Assembly (NCBI GenBank): GCA_910586805.1
Contig: CAJUJC010000089.1
Coordinates: forward strand, 1-9,082
Length of the DNA stretch: 9,082 bases
Source of the DNA: an uncultured Erysipelotrichales bacterium
GTDB taxonomy: Bacteria; Bacillota_I; Bacilli_A; Erysipelotrichales; Coprobacillaceae
Direction: 5' to 3'
A program made the translations under genes and the position numbers. This document shows positions 1 through 7,035 of the stretch, piece by piece. Position 1 is the first letter of the stretch; each line of letters opens with the position of its first letter. A model generated the notes under the pieces. The model was not told where the DNA came from. It saw only the letters and a program-made list of their open reading frames with translations, and ran no database searches.

Positions 1-39
1 AAAAAACAATGTTATCAATATGATAAACATTGTCTTTTT
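1..39 (-). terminator. Intrinsic terminator of the pheST operon (possibly bidirectional)
   Basis: A 12-bp inverted repeat (6-17 with 21-33, one bulged A, 3-nt loop ATA) lies about 25 nt past the pheT stop. On the minus strand it runs into at least five T residues at the window edge. On the plus strand it is followed by CTTTTT, so it could also stop a convergent gene to the left. Confidence 0.8.
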
Positions 40-58
40 AACTCTATTTCTATTTATT

Positions 59-2452
59 TTATGCTCTTAATTCAGCATGGTATTGTTTTTTCATTTCTTC
101 TAAGATATTTTCCATAGCATCATTAATTGTTGCTTCATCCAAAGTTTTTGTAGGATCTTGGAATGTCAAATTAATAGCTACTGACTTCTTACAAGCATCA
201 ATACGTTCACCAACATAAACATCAAAGATTTGTGCTTTAGACACTAAACGTTTTCCTGCTTTTTGAATAGCTTTAACAACATCATATGTTGGAATATCTT
301 TATCCATAACCAAAGCAATATCTCTTGTAACTGATGGATATTGTGGAATAGCAGTATATTTTAATGCTCTTGTTTTTAAATTCAATAAAATAGATAAATT
401 TAATTCAACAACATATGTTTCACCTTTAACATTATACTTTTTAGCTTTTAAAGGATGAATTTGTCCAACAACACCTATAATATCTTTACCCATTTTAATA
501 TATCCACTTCTACCAGGATGGAAATCTTTATTATCGTTTTCAACTCTTACAAATTGATAACGTGATTCCTCAATACATAATTTCTTAAATAAAGTTTCTA
601 CAAACCCTTTCACTAAATAGAAATCTACTTTTTGATTTATTCCAATCCAAGGAACACTATGATAAATACCATTACATGCTATTGTTAATGTTGTGATTTC
701 TTCACTTGAATAAGTATTAGCAATTTCAAACACACATACATCTTTATTTGCATGAGCTTGGTTATAATTAACAACCTGTAACAATGAAGGAATTCCCGAT
801 TTTCTTGTCACACTTCTTTCTTCACCTAAAGGTGACATCAATGCTATTGTATCATCTTTTGAATGAAACAAATTAAAATCATTAACAGTAGAAGGAGATG
901 TTAATGTATAAGTTAATGTTTCATGTAATCCTAAGTCTACCAATACATCTCTTATAAATCTTTCATTCTTTTGTTTTGGTGTTAAATTTCCTTTTGTCAT
1001 TTCCATATATGGTAATGTAGAAGGAATATTGTCATAACCATAAATTCTAGCAACTTCTTCAATCAAATCAGCAGCCATTGTTATATCATTACGATAAGAA
1101 GGTACAACAACTTCAAAAGTTTCTTCTTTTAATTTATAAGTAAAACTTAAGCTATCAAAGATATCTTTTATTTCCTCAACAGTAATCAAAGTCCCTAATA
1201 ATCCATTAATTTGATCTTTTGAAACAGCAACAATCTTTTCTTCAACATTTAATTTTGTAGAAACTGTTTCATAAATTTCCTTAGCATCTGCTAATTGTAC
1301 CAATAAATCAGCACAACGATCTAAAACATTTAAACTATTTGCAGTGTTAATCGCACCTTTAATATAGTGTTGAGATGCATCTGTTAATAAATTCAAACGA
1401 CGTGCAGTTCCTCTTAAAGTTACACCGTCAAAAGTTGCTGCTTCAATAACAATATTAACCGTATTTTCATCAATCTTTGTGTCATTACCACCCATAACAC
1501 CAGCAACACAACCAACACCATGATCAGTAGAGACAATAATATCCTCTGGTAAGATTTCATATTCATTACCATCTAACATCACTTCTTTTGTATTCAAACC
1601 AGTTTTAATAACAAAAGATTTATCTTTTAACTTATCATAATCATACATATGAATAGGTTGTCCAGTTTCAATCATCACATAGTTAGAAATATCAACAATA
1701 TTGTTAATTGGTTTAATACCACTAGCTAACAAGAAATTCTTTAACCAAACTGGTGATTCTTTAGTGACAACATTTTTCACTAACTTTGCTCCAAAGAATG
1801 GGCATAACTCAGTTTCAACAATCACTTTAATATCACTTTTTAATTCATCATATTTTTTGATTTCAGGTAATTTCACTTGTCTTTTTAAAACAGCAGCCAC
1901 TTCATAAGCTAATGAAGTCATAGCCATACAATCACTTCTATTTGGAGTTAAACCAATTTCTAAAATAGTATCTTTTAATCCTAAATATTCTAATGCTTCT
2001 ACACCTATTGGTGCATCTTCATCACACACATGAATACCTGCTTTATCTTCTTCTTTTAACAAACGTTGATCTAAACCAAGTTCAGCAATTGAACAAATCA
2101 TACCATTTGATTCAACACCACGAACTTTACTTTCTTTAATCACAAAACCTTCACCTAAATCACAGCCAGGTAATGCAACAATAACTTTTTGCCCTGCCCC
2201 AACATTTGGTGCACCACAAACAATTTGTCTATCATTTCCTTCACCTACATCAACCTGACATACATTTAAATGATCACTATCAGGATGAGGGATACAATCT
2301 TTTACATATCCAATAACTAACTGAGTTCCTTGTGCTAATTCATGAACCCCTTCTACCTCTAAACCAATACGTGTAATTTTTTCTGCAAGATCTGCAGGAT
2401 TTTGATCTTGGATATCAACATATTCATTTAATAATTTTAAACTTGCTTCCAT
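59..2452 (-). CDS. pheT: Phenylalanine--tRNA ligase beta subunit
   Basis: This is the beta chain of the cytoplasmic alpha2-beta2 phenylalanyl-tRNA synthetase, which charges tRNA-Phe and, in this subunit, edits mischarged Tyr-tRNA. The 797-residue length is normal for bacterial PheT. Domains read in the usual order: an N-terminal EMAP/OB-type tRNA-binding domain (about 39-150, with HPDSDHLNVCQVDVG), the LTPNRSDC segment (168-175), the B3/B4 editing domain (about 210-370, with INNIVDISNYVM and GQPIHMYD), a B5 domain ending near RNDITMAADLIEEVARIYGYD (454-474), the catalytic-like core, and a C-terminal FDX-ACB anticodon-binding domain (about 700-796, with YPSVTRDIA and FQDPTKTLDEATIND). The ATG follows the pheS stop by 6 nt, and its AGGAG ribosome binding site overlaps that TAG stop, so translation is probably coupled to pheS. 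Expression should follow the T-box upstream of pheS. Confidence 0.98.
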   Translation of the reverse strand: MEASLKLLNEYVDIQDQNPADLAEKITRIGLEVEGVHELAQGTQLVIGYVKDCIPHPDSDHLNVCQVDVGEGNDRQIVCGAPNVGAGQKVIVALPGCDLGEGFVIKESKVRGVESNGMICSIAELGLDQRLLKEEDKAGIHVCDEDAPIGVEALEYLGLKDTILEIGLTPNRSDCMAMTSLAYEVAAVLKRQVKLPEIKKYDELKSDIKVIVETELCPFFGAKLVKNVVTKESPVWLKNFLLASGIKPINNIVDISNYVMIETGQPIHMYDYDKLKDKSFVIKTGLNTKEVMLDGNEYEILPEDIIVSTDHGVGCVAGVMGGNDTKIDENTVNIVIEAATFDGVTLRGTARRLNLLTDASQHYIKGAINTANSLNVLDRCADLLVQLADAKEIYETVSTKLNVEEKIVAVSKDQINGLLGTLITVEEIKDIFDSLSFTYKLKEETFEVVVPSYRNDITMAADLIEEVARIYGYDNIPSTLPYMEMTKGNLTPKQKNERFIRDVLVDLGLHETLTYTLTSPSTVNDFNLFHSKDDTIALMSPLGEERSVTRKSGIPSLLQVVNYNQAHANKDVCVFEIANTYSSEEITTLTIACNGIYHSVPWIGINQKVDFYLVKGFVETLFKKLCIEESRYQFVRVENDNKDFHPGRSGYIKMGKDIIGVVGQIHPLKAKKYNVKGETYVVELNLSILLNLKTRALKYTAIPQYPSVTRDIALVMDKDIPTYDVVKAIQKAGKRLVSKAQIFDVYVGERIDACKKSVAINLTFQDPTKTLDEATINDAMENILEEMKKQYHAELRA

Positions 2453-2458
2453 ATTCTC

Positions 2459-3493
2459 CTACCCCTTTCTTGCAAATTGATTTAAGAATCTTAAATCATT
2501 ATTATAGAAATCTCTAATATTATCAATACCATATTTCAACATAGCCACACGTTCTAATCCAATACCAAATGCGAATCCTTGATAAACATGAGGATCAAAA
2601 CCACACATTTCTAAAACTCTAGGATTAACCATCCCAGCACCTAAAATTTCAATCCATCCCGTATGTTTACACATTGGACATCCTTTTCCTTCACAGTTAT
2701 GACAACTAATATCAACTTCAACACTTGGTTCAGTAAATGGGAAATAAGATGGTCTTAAACGAATCTTTCTTTTTTCACCAAACATCTTTTTCGCAAATGT
2801 TTCCAATGTCCCTTTTAAATCAGCCATTGTTACATTTTTATCAATAACTAATCCTTCACATTGCATAAATTGATGAGAATGTGTCGCATCATCATCATCT
2901 CTACGATAAGTCTTACCAGGACAAATTACTTTAATAGGTCCTTTTCCATTAGCAGCTAACATAACATGAGCTTGTACTGGTGAAGTATGGGTCCTCATTA
3001 ATGTATTTTCATCAATATAGAAAGTATCTTGCATATCTCTTGCAGGATGACCTTTTGGCAAATTCATCAACTCAAAGTTAAAATGATCAGTTTCAACTTC
3101 AGGTCCTTCAGCAATTTGATAACCCATCCCTAAAAATAATTCTTCTAAATCATTTTTTACAACTGATAATGGATGTAAGCTCCCTAATGGTAAGGCTGTA
3201 CTTGGTAAAGTAATATCAATATTTTCAGTTTGTAATTTTTCATTCATTTCAGCTTCTTCAAGTTCAACTTTTTTTGTTTCAATACCTTGAGTAATCTCTT
3301 GTTTCACTTTGTTTGAAACCTGTCCAAAAGCAGCTCTTTCTTCTGGTTGCATATTTTTCATAGATTTCATTGCAGCTTGCATCGGACCTTTTTTCCCTAA
3401 GTACAAAACCCTAATGTCATTTAAATCTTTTAATGAAGAACATGCAGAAATTTTCGCAAGAGCTTCTTCTTTAATCTTTAATAATTCATCCAT
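2459..3493 (-). CDS. pheS: Phenylalanine--tRNA ligase alpha subunit
   Basis: This is the catalytic alpha chain of phenylalanyl-tRNA synthetase, which activates Phe with ATP and transfers it to tRNA-Phe together with PheT. The 344 residues comprise an N-terminal helical coiled-coil arm (about 1-90, rich in K/E) and a class II aminoacyl-tRNA synthetase core. Visible motifs are HPARDMQDTF (149-158, motif 1 region), RTHTSPVQ (167-174), TYRRDDDDATHSHQF (195-209, motif 2) and AFGIGLERVAML (308-319, motif 3). Four cysteines (264, 267, 272, 275) form the CxxC...CxxC pattern before GWIEILGAGMV that is common in Gram-positive PheS. The ATG at 3493 has a strong AAAGGAG a few bases upstream. The gene sits directly behind a T-box leader and 6 nt ahead of pheT. 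Confidence 0.98.
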   Translation of the reverse strand: MDELLKIKEEALAKISACSSLKDLNDIRVLYLGKKGPMQAAMKSMKNMQPEERAAFGQVSNKVKQEITQGIETKKVELEEAEMNEKLQTENIDITLPSTALPLGSLHPLSVVKNDLEELFLGMGYQIAEGPEVETDHFNFELMNLPKGHPARDMQDTFYIDENTLMRTHTSPVQAHVMLAANGKGPIKVICPGKTYRRDDDDATHSHQFMQCEGLVIDKNVTMADLKGTLETFAKKMFGEKRKIRLRPSYFPFTEPSVEVDISCHNCEGKGCPMCKHTGWIEILGAGMVNPRVLEMCGFDPHVYQGFAFGIGLERVAMLKYGIDNIRDFYNNDLRFLNQFARKG

Positions 3494-3730
3494 AAAATCC
3501 TCTCCTTTAAAAAAATAAAAAATCGTTCCACATAGGAACGATTATAATCGCGGTACCATCCTAATTCATAACAACAGTTATGCTCTTTATTCACAATAAC
3601 GCAGTGTATACGGCGATGATTAGTCGCACTCCAAGGTGAATTCAATAAATGCCTTGTAAGGAAATTTCTCAGCTATCATTTCCCTCTCTTATACAATTTC
3701 TTTACCTACTTATCCTTATCTTCGTGTTCA
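3494..3730 (-). promoter_or_regulatory. T-box leader, tRNA-Phe responsive
   Basis: This leader senses uncharged tRNA-Phe and controls read-through into pheST. The T-box core AGGATGGTACCGCG lies at 3562-3549 on the minus strand. Its TGGT should pair with an ACCA tRNA end, which suits the A discriminator base of tRNA-Phe. The likely specifier is TTC at 3640-3638, within GAATTCACC, matching a GAA anticodon. Stem I is visible: AGTA of the specifier-loop loop-E motif near 3709-3706, the AGAGAG segment near 3690, and a distal stem GGAAAT (3683-3678) pairing with ATTTCC (3665-3660) around the GATAGCTGAGAA terminal loop. The leader ends in the terminator at 3511-3543. The 5' end is inferred from the promoter. 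Confidence 0.95.
3511..3543 (-). terminator. T-box-controlled intrinsic terminator before pheS
   Basis: A perfect 9-bp stem (AATCGTTCC at 3543-3535 on the minus strand, pairing with GGAACGATT at 3529-3521) has a 5-nt loop and is followed by TTTTATTTTTTT. It begins a few bases after the T-box sequence. The usual T-box choice applies: uncharged tRNA-Phe stabilises the antiterminator; otherwise this stem ends transcription before pheS. Confidence 0.92.
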
Positions 3731-3736
3731 AATGAT

Positions 3737-3765
3737 ATTATATCCAAAAGCCCCTTGAATTACAA
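3737..3765 (-). promoter_or_regulatory. Sigma-A promoter of the pheST T-box transcript
   Basis: On the minus strand, TTGTAA (3765-3760) and TATAAT (3742-3737) are separated by exactly 17 nt. That places the transcription start near 3730, just ahead of the first T-box leader elements. The near-consensus boxes, spacing and position agree. Confidence 0.85.
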
Positions 3766-3996
3766 GTCTTTTTTATTTAACTTCTCCAATGCATTTAGAT
3801 ATGTCTTTCGATTTTTAATACATTTCTATTTTTCACCTAAATTGAAAATATTCAATATCTCGTTATATTTCATTTAATATCTATAACATTCATTATACAA
3901 TACAAAACGAAAACCTTTTAAAAGGCAATTCATTATAAAAAATTTTAATCATTTGTATAATTGATTATCTTATAAATTTCTTTTTTCAAATAAATA
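3766..3996. other. Gene-free AT-rich spacer between divergent promoters
   Basis: I see no gene, RNA element or credible ribosome binding site with a reading frame here. It separates the leftward pheST promoter from the rightward ribU promoter. The only ordered structures are a perfect 12-bp palindrome, CCTTTTAAAAGG (3914-3925), and a short inverted repeat, ATTGAA-AATA-TTCAAT (3841-3856). Neither has a T-run that would make it a terminator. Either could be a protein-binding site, but nothing shows this. Confidence 0.6.
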
Positions 3997-4025
3997 TTTA
4001 CAATATAAATAATTTGATATAAAAT
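3997..4025 (+). promoter_or_regulatory. Probable sigma-A promoter of the ribU riboswitch transcript
   Basis: TTTACA (3997-4002) and TAAAAT (4020-4025) are 17 nt apart, which puts the start near 4032, about 45 nt before the FMN aptamer. The DNA is so AT-rich that other -10-like hexamers overlap (TATAAA at 4018 and 4025), so the exact boxes are uncertain. A promoter somewhere in this stretch is required. Confidence 0.45.
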
Positions 4026-4076
4026 ATAAAGTACAGATGATGTTTATCATTGACCATATTTCAAAAATTGAATAAA

Positions 4077-4187
4077 GTCTTTGTGGCAGGGTGTAATTCC
4101 CTACCGATGGTTAAAGTCCATGACCCGCTATGGCGGCTGATCTGGTGAAATTCCAGAACCGACGGTAAAGTCCGGATGAGAAAAGAC
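4077..4187 (+). ncRNA. FMN riboswitch aptamer (RFN element)
   Basis: The classic RFN conserved blocks are present in order: GGCAGGGTG, AATTCCC, ACCGATGGTTAAAGTCC, then CTGGTGAAATTCCAG, CCGACGGTAAAGTC and CGGATGAGA. The closing P1 helix is GTCTTT (4077-4082) pairing with AAAGAC (4182-4187). The RNA binds flavin mononucleotide and in this family switches off riboflavin synthesis or transport genes. It sits directly before ribU and is followed by an intrinsic terminator, so control is probably by premature termination when FMN is plentiful. Confidence 0.97.
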
Positions 4188-4200
4188 ATTTTCTGTATGC

Positions 4201-4233
4201 GACCTAGACATTTTTGTGTAGGTTATTTTTTTT
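4201..4233 (+). terminator. Riboswitch expression-platform terminator
   Basis: ACCTAGACA (4202-4210) pairs with TGTGTAGGT (4215-4223) around a TTTT loop, with one G-G mismatch inside the stem. A run of eight T residues follows (4226-4233). It starts 14 nt after the aptamer and ends 17 nt before the ribU start codon. It is the expected FMN-triggered stop. Confidence 0.88.
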
Positions 4234-4250
4234 GAAAGGGTGAAGAGAAA

Positions 4251-4901
4251 ATGAAAAAAATGAATGTAAAGCAATTAACGACAATTGGAATATTGTCAAG
4301 TTTATGTGTGATTTTAAGTATGTTTGCTTATTTTCCACTTGTTCCTGCAGTGCCATGGTTAAGTTATGATCCAAAGGATATTGTCATTGTTATTGGTGGC
4401 TTTATTTATGGACCTTATGCAGCATTTTTTATGAGTGCTATTGCATCACTATTAGAAATTGTTTTTAAGGGTGGAACTCTCATTGACGTTTTGATGAATG
4501 TGATTTCTACTTGTGCTTTCGCTTGTATAGCTGCTTATATTTACAAGAAAAATCATACAAAAAATGGTGCGTTAATCGGTTTAGTGTGTGGGATTTTATG
4601 TACAACTGCATGTATGACAATATGGAACTATATTGTCACTCCAATTTATTATCAAATGCCTAGAGAAGCAGTTGTTTCAATGTGGTTACCTGGAATCGTT
4701 TTATTTAATCTATTAAAAGCAGGAATCAATGCTGGTGTGACACTTTTCTTATATAAAAGTGTTGTAACTATTTTAAGAAGAACAAATTTAGTTGAAAAAG
4801 GAAATAGTCATCAAAAAGCAGGATCAACATTCATTGTTTTAGGGTTATTCATAACTGTAACACTCATATGTATCGTATTATCAATTCAAGGTATTATTTA
4901 G
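4251..4901 (+). CDS. ribU: Riboflavin ECF transporter substrate-binding S-component
   Basis: This integral membrane protein captures riboflavin and works with the shared ECF energising module (EcfA, EcfA', EcfT), which is not encoded in the window. Evidence is the hydrophobic profile, the RibU-type motif SYDPKDIVIVIGGFIYGP (38-55), the NYIVTPIYY segment (126-134) and the FMN riboswitch directly upstream. Helices are roughly 8-29, 43-55, 57-72, 77-98, 105-126 and 145-175. A further hydrophobic stretch at about 193-213 adds a seventh helix beyond the usual six, and the 216 residues are longer than typical RibU/YpaA proteins of about 190-205. The start at 4251 has GGGTGA upstream; an in-frame ATG three codons later is an alternative. 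The TAG stop overlaps the ribosome binding site of the next gene. Confidence 0.93.
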   Translation: MKKMNVKQLTTIGILSSLCVILSMFAYFPLVPAVPWLSYDPKDIVIVIGGFIYGPYAAFFMSAIASLLEIVFKGGTLIDVLMNVISTCAFACIAAYIYKKNHTKNGALIGLVCGILCTTACMTIWNYIVTPIYYQMPREAVVSMWLPGIVLFNLLKAGINAGVTLFLYKSVVTILRRTNLVEKGNSHQKAGSTFIVLGLFITVTLICIVLSIQGII

Positions 4902-4905
4902 GAGG
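4900..4905 (+). promoter_or_regulatory. Ribosome binding site fixing the start of the PPOX gene
   Basis: A perfect AGGAGG lies 7 nt before the ATG at 4913 and overlaps the last two bases of the ribU stop codon. This excludes the earlier in-frame ATG at 4868 and suggests ribU and the next gene are translationally linked. Confidence 0.9.
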
Positions 4906-4912
4906 AAAAAAG

Positions 4913-5371
4913 ATGGAATTTCAAGAAGCAAAAGATTATTTATTTCAAAAATTAGCACCATCAAAGATTATGGCGCTAGCATCAAGTGTTCATAATCATG
5001 TGATGGTTAGAAATGTAAGTTGTCTCATTTATGATGAAGCAATTTATTTTAAAACAGATAAAAATTTTAGAAAGACAAAGCAATTGTATGAAAATCCAAG
5101 AGTTGCTTTATGTTTTAATGGAATACAAGTTGAGGGAGTTGCAACAATCAAAGGATTAGTTGTTGATGAACCAGAAAGAAAATTTGAAACACTATATCAA
5201 AAATACTTATGGGGAAGCTATAATGCTTATAGTCATGAAGATACTGAAATTTTAGTTGAAGTGAAACCTGTATTTGTTGAAATTTGGGATACTGATGATA
5301 AGAATAAAGCTTTTCAAATTTTTATTGACTTCGATACTCAAAAGGTTGAATATAAAAAATATGATGAATAA
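4913..5371 (+). CDS. Pyridoxamine 5'-phosphate oxidase-like flavin-binding protein
   Basis: The 152-residue protein has the small split-barrel fold pattern of the pyridoxamine 5'-phosphate oxidase (PPOX)-related family. Members usually bind FMN or another flavin or haem cofactor in the cytoplasm. The helix-strand start (LAPSKIMALASS, 14-25), VMVRNVSCLIYDEAIYF (30-46), KTDKNFRKTKQLYENPRVAL (47-66) and the VEGVATIKG strand (73-81) resemble this group. The exact reaction cannot be read from sequence, and it is probably not true PdxH. Its place behind ribU, with only 11 nt between the genes, puts it under the same FMN riboswitch and supports a flavin cofactor. The start is chosen from the AGGAGG at 4900-4905. 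Confidence 0.8.
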   Translation: MEFQEAKDYLFQKLAPSKIMALASSVHNHVMVRNVSCLIYDEAIYFKTDKNFRKTKQLYENPRVALCFNGIQVEGVATIKGLVVDEPERKFETLYQKYLWGSYNAYSHEDTEILVEVKPVFVEIWDTDDKNKAFQIFIDFDTQKVEYKKYDE

Positions 5372-5400
5372 ATTCCTAGAAATAGGGATTTATTTTTATT
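5370..5400 (+). terminator. Intrinsic terminator of the ribU-PPOX operon
   Basis: AAATTCCTA (5370-5378) pairs with TAGGGATTT (5383-5391) through 9 bp with one G-T wobble, closed by a GAAA tetraloop and followed by ATTTTTATT. The stem starts inside the TAA stop codon of the PPOX gene. Confidence 0.88.
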
Positions 5401-5500
5401 TTCTTATCATTGTATAACTTCTCATTTGAAAATTGATATTCTTTCATTTTTATTAATCTATTTTTTATCATCTGAAATAAAAATCAGTTTTATAAAAATA

Positions 5501-5530
5501 AAAAATGATGAAATTGATTTTATTCATCAT
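5501..5530 (-). terminator. Intrinsic terminator of the YgjP-methyltransferase operon
   Basis: On the minus strand ATGATGAA (5530-5523) pairs with TTCATCAT (5512-5505) over a 10-nt loop and is followed by TTTTTATTTTTAT. It lies about 65 nt past the methyltransferase stop. The rest of the 5401-5594 gap between the two convergent operons holds nothing I can identify. Confidence 0.75.
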
Positions 5531-5594
5531 CTCTCGTCTTTGTAAAATATCAGCACACTCTTCATAAATAAATTTTAAAAAGAAAAAGTTAATA

Positions 5595-6314
5595 CTATAA
5601 AAAATGATACATGATAATTGAAGCAGCAATAGAAACATTCAAAGATTCAACTGAACAAATAGGAATATACAACAAATCATCACAAACATCCAATATCTCT
5701 TCACTTATCCCCTGACCTTCATTTCCCATAACAAAAGCCATTTTCTCTTGTTTTTGATAAGATTGAATATTATGAGCATGGCGTAGAGCTGTTCCATAAA
5801 CTTGAACACCCTGCTTCTTTAATTCATCAATAGCAGTCTTTAAATCCATAATATACACATTCATTTGAAATAACGCACCTTGTGTTGAACGAATGACTTT
5901 ATCATTATACAAATCTACACAATCTTTAGACATAATAATTGCATCATATCCAAAAGCCAAAGCTGAACGTAAAATTGTCCCAACATTTCCTGGATCTTGC
6001 ACTCTATCCAATAACAAATATCTTTTTCCTTCAAAAAAATAGTCTCTTTGATTTTTCTTATAACATATAGCCATAATAGGTTGAGGTGTTTTCGTAAAAA
6101 CAAGTTTTTCCATCACATTTGAAGAGACATGAATTGTCTTTTCTTCATAAATTTCACTTGTTGTTGTAATAATTGTTTCAACACATTTTGCTTTTCTTGC
6201 TTCTTCTACCAAATGATAACCTTCAACCAAAAACAATCCTAACTCATCTCGATATTTCTTTTGTTTTAATTTCATGATATTTTTGATTGTTTCGTTTTGT
6301 GTAGATGTAATCAT
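5595..6314 (-). CDS. SpoU/TrmH-family RNA 2'-O-methyltransferase (YsgA-like)
   Basis: This is a predicted SAM-dependent SPOUT methyltransferase that adds a methyl group to a ribose 2'-OH in rRNA or tRNA. The 239 residues contain an N-terminal substrate-binding domain (about 1-85, with FLVEGYHLVEEA) and the trefoil-knot catalytic domain. The three family motifs are clear: DPGNVGTILRSA (107-118, with N110 and R116), VMGNEGQGIS (195-204) and SLNVSIAASI (224-233). The target nucleotide cannot be told from sequence. Length and context match B. subtilis YsgA, which also lies beside pheS and sspI (from memory). The start ATG overlaps the stop of the upstream gene as ATGA and is preceded by AAGGAG 8 nt away. 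The protein ends soon after motif 3, with only a few residues of tail. Confidence 0.93.
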   Translation of the reverse strand: MITSTQNETIKNIMKLKQKKYRDELGLFLVEGYHLVEEARKAKCVETIITTTSEIYEEKTIHVSSNVMEKLVFTKTPQPIMAICYKKNQRDYFFEGKRYLLLDRVQDPGNVGTILRSALAFGYDAIIMSKDCVDLYNDKVIRSTQGALFQMNVYIMDLKTAIDELKKQGVQVYGTALRHAHNIQSYQKQEKMAFVMGNEGQGISEEILDVCDDLLYIPICSVESLNVSIAASIIMYHFL

Positions 6315-6976
6315 ATATGTTTCTCCTTTAATCTTTTTTGTTTATCCTTATAGTCAGGCATCCTTTTTCTCATTTCTTGATAAAACCTTTGTGAATGATT
6401 GGCTTCTATAAAATGTGATAACTCATGTACAATAACATAATCTATCAAATCTTTTTCCAAGTATACCAAAGATAAATTAAACGTTATTTTATTATCTTTA
6501 TAAAAACAACTGCCCCATCTTCCCTTATATTTTTTCACCTCAATAAAAGGCATATCTAAATCAAAATCATTAACCAAATAACCAATGACTTTTTCTTCAA
6601 TATAATCCAACAATAATTTTTTTAAAAATTTCTCTACTGTCTTTTCAATATCATGATGATATACATATAAATAATGATCATGAAATGAACACTTTCTTTC
6701 TCCTATATCTCTTAACACAATATGATAATACTCATTAAAAATCAATACAAATCCTTGATCTTTATAATCATAATATGGTTGATATAAAGTTAATTTTTCC
6801 AGCAAACGTTCCTGATATTTCTCAATATTTTTCTCAATAAAAGATAAAGGCATAATCATTGGTGCTTTAATCACCAACTGTCCTTTTTCAATTTTCATAT
6901 ACAAAGATTTAATATTTTTTCTTTCAAGAATATATTCAATTGATTGTCCATTTAATAAAATAATACGCTTTTCCAT
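6311..6976 (-). CDS. YgjP-like (DUF45) zinc metallopeptidase domain protein
   Basis: This 221-residue protein carries the YgjP/DUF45 signature: KGRWGSC followed by a strand and NLSLVYL, then IDYVIVHELSH with the zinc motif HELSH (184-188), and a third ligand candidate, H194, in the NHS motif. Family members look like gluzincin-type peptidases and are often annotated as M48-like, but substrates are mostly unknown. There is no signal peptide or membrane segment, so it is probably cytoplasmic. I chose the ATG at 6976 because AAGGAG lies 4 nt upstream; an in-frame ATG at 7006 would add ten residues with no good binding site. Its stop overlaps the methyltransferase start by 4 bp, so the two are translated together. 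It starts 59 bp from the divergent sspI. Confidence 0.9.
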   Translation of the reverse strand: MEKRIILLNGQSIEYILERKNIKSLYMKIEKGQLVIKAPMIMPLSFIEKNIEKYQERLLEKLTLYQPYYDYKDQGFVLIFNEYYHIVLRDIGERKCSFHDHYLYVYHHDIEKTVEKFLKKLLLDYIEEKVIGYLVNDFDLDMPFIEVKKYKGRWGSCFYKDNKITFNLSLVYLEKDLIDYVIVHELSHFIEANHSQRFYQEMRKRMPDYKDKQKRLKEKHI

Positions 6977-6986
6977 AAGACTCCTT

Positions 6987-7015
6987 GAATAAAATTGATA
7001 AATCATCCCATATTA
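6987..7015 (+). promoter_or_regulatory. Sigma-G-like forespore promoter of sspI
   Basis: GAATA (6987-6991, within TGAATA) and CATATTA (7009-7015) are separated by 17 nt, matching the sigma-G consensus GHATR / CATNHTA as I recall it. An SspI-family gene follows, and such genes are read in the forespore. One caution: the predicted start near 7022 would leave a leader of only about 14 nt, beginning at the ribosome binding site. Confidence 0.65.
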
Positions 7016-7035
7016 TATAAGAAAGGATGATTTCC

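Noticed and set aside
1701..1907. Plus-strand open frame inside pheT
   Set aside because: It is a shadow of pheT, with no ribosome binding site and no recognisable motif. The same reasoning removes the frames at 3309-3518, 5915-6103, 7293-7562 and 8143-8367.
3841..3856. Inverted repeat ATTGAA-AATA-TTCAAT as a terminator
   Set aside because: There is no T-run on either strand and no gene ends nearby.
3914..3925. Perfect palindrome CCTTTTAAAAGG as an operator or origin element
   Set aside because: Twelve-base A/T-rich palindromes are easy to get by chance in this DNA; there is one copy, and it overlaps neither promoter.
4036..4050. ATGAT-GTTT-ATCAT hairpin before the FMN aptamer
   Set aside because: It is a weak five-pair stem with no T-run, in the short leader; probably chance.
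4868..4912. Longer start for the PPOX-like gene inside ribU
   Set aside because: The ATG at 4868 has no ribosome binding site and would overlap the ribU membrane-coding end; the AGGAGG at 4900 clearly points to 4913.
6977..7006. Longer start of the YgjP-like protein at 7006
   Set aside because: No binding site precedes it, the added residues do not look like part of the family, and AAGGAG sits just before 6976.
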